From contig NZ_QTSZ01000020.1 of NCBI RefSeq assembly GCF_003730295.1, positions 1-50,797 of the forward strand: DNA of 50,797 nucleotides, in the 5' to 3' direction. A program made the translations under genes and the position numbers. The stretch comes from Ornithinibacillus gellani (GTDB lineage Bacteria > Bacillota > Bacilli > Bacillales > Amphibacillaceae). Positions 50,751 to 50,797 of this stretch are shown here, one piece after another. The notes under the pieces were generated by a model. That model did not search any database and had not been told where the DNA came from. It worked only from the letters and a program-made list of their open reading frames with translations. Positions within the stretch are counted from its first letter, which is position 1. Every line of letters starts with the position of its first letter.

Positions 50751-50797
50751 CTCTAAATTGACCGTCAATTGTTTATGTTCCTATCTATTTTTTGAAT

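Noticed and set aside
1-50797. CRISPR arrays, tRNA or rRNA genes, prophage
   Set aside because: No regularly spaced direct repeats, cloverleaf-like genes or phage structural genes were seen. The dispersed repeats are irregularly spaced and differ in length.

Overview
The window looks like a chromosomal segment of a low-GC, endospore-forming Bacillaceae, probably from the Oceanobacillus/Virgibacillus group. Evidence: spore genes (a cotD-type coat protein and sspP), an argS T-box leader, the antiterminator GlpP, a SinI-type antirepressor, many Bacillus-type lipoproteins and AT-rich intergenic DNA with strong Shine-Dalgarno sequences. No rRNA, tRNA, prophage, CRISPR array or complete insertion sequence was seen. 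Genes are predominantly on the minus strand.

Layout. 0.4-7 kb: sbcC/sbcD nuclease pair and an MMPL exporter. 7.3-9.7 kb: a signal-less BtuF-like metal/corrinoid-binding protein, then a three-gene minus-strand set headed by an EndoU-domain lipoprotein with a candidate immunity gene. 9.8-14.5 kb: orphan tatA, pncB, two very small genes, a hemerythrin-like protein, glpP and an MgtC-like protein. 14.6-19.4 kb: a Ugp-type ABC importer (binding protein, two permeases, no ATPase) with a metallo-beta-lactamase-fold hydrolase and a HAD phosphatase. It is preceded by a cre-like box, a sigma-A-like promoter and a leader that can fold as a terminator or as an alternative hairpin, which fits control by the GlpP encoded nearby. 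19.7-22.2 kb: a ZorA/ZorB-like proton-channel pair with no recognisable Zorya effector. 22.7-26.9 kb: a DUF3889 protein, an Ltp-domain gene remnant, and a divergent set of four redox genes resembling octopine/hydroxyproline-type dehydrogenases. 27-32.8 kb: PPP phosphatase, SinI-like protein, SDR protein, lipoprotein, DUF4260, DUF2332, a membrane-anchored protein and an alpha/beta hydrolase. 32.9-37.4 kb: lipoprotein/response regulator/histidine kinase operon divergent from a polysaccharide deacetylase. 37.5-41.7 kb: possible structured RNA, CatE-like dioxygenase, two small membrane proteins and T-box-controlled argS. 41.8-48.4 kb: two ABC-2 type exporters, YesK-like protein, YpsA, CotD with a Gly/Met repeat tail, and MscL. 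48.5-50.8 kb: sspP, a SulP anion transporter behind a leader terminator, and a cluster of hairpins at the window edge.

The most distinctive features are: (1) a dispersed intergenic repeat of about 155 bp with two strong hairpins, present in eight full, deleted or truncated copies including one tandem pair; (2) the ZorAB-like motor without an effector; (3) the Ugp-like operon with attenuator-type leader and internal terminator; (4) the EndoU lipoprotein and neighbour as a possible toxin-immunity pair. Start codons were moved from the longest frame wherever a Shine-Dalgarno sequence clearly favoured an internal start.
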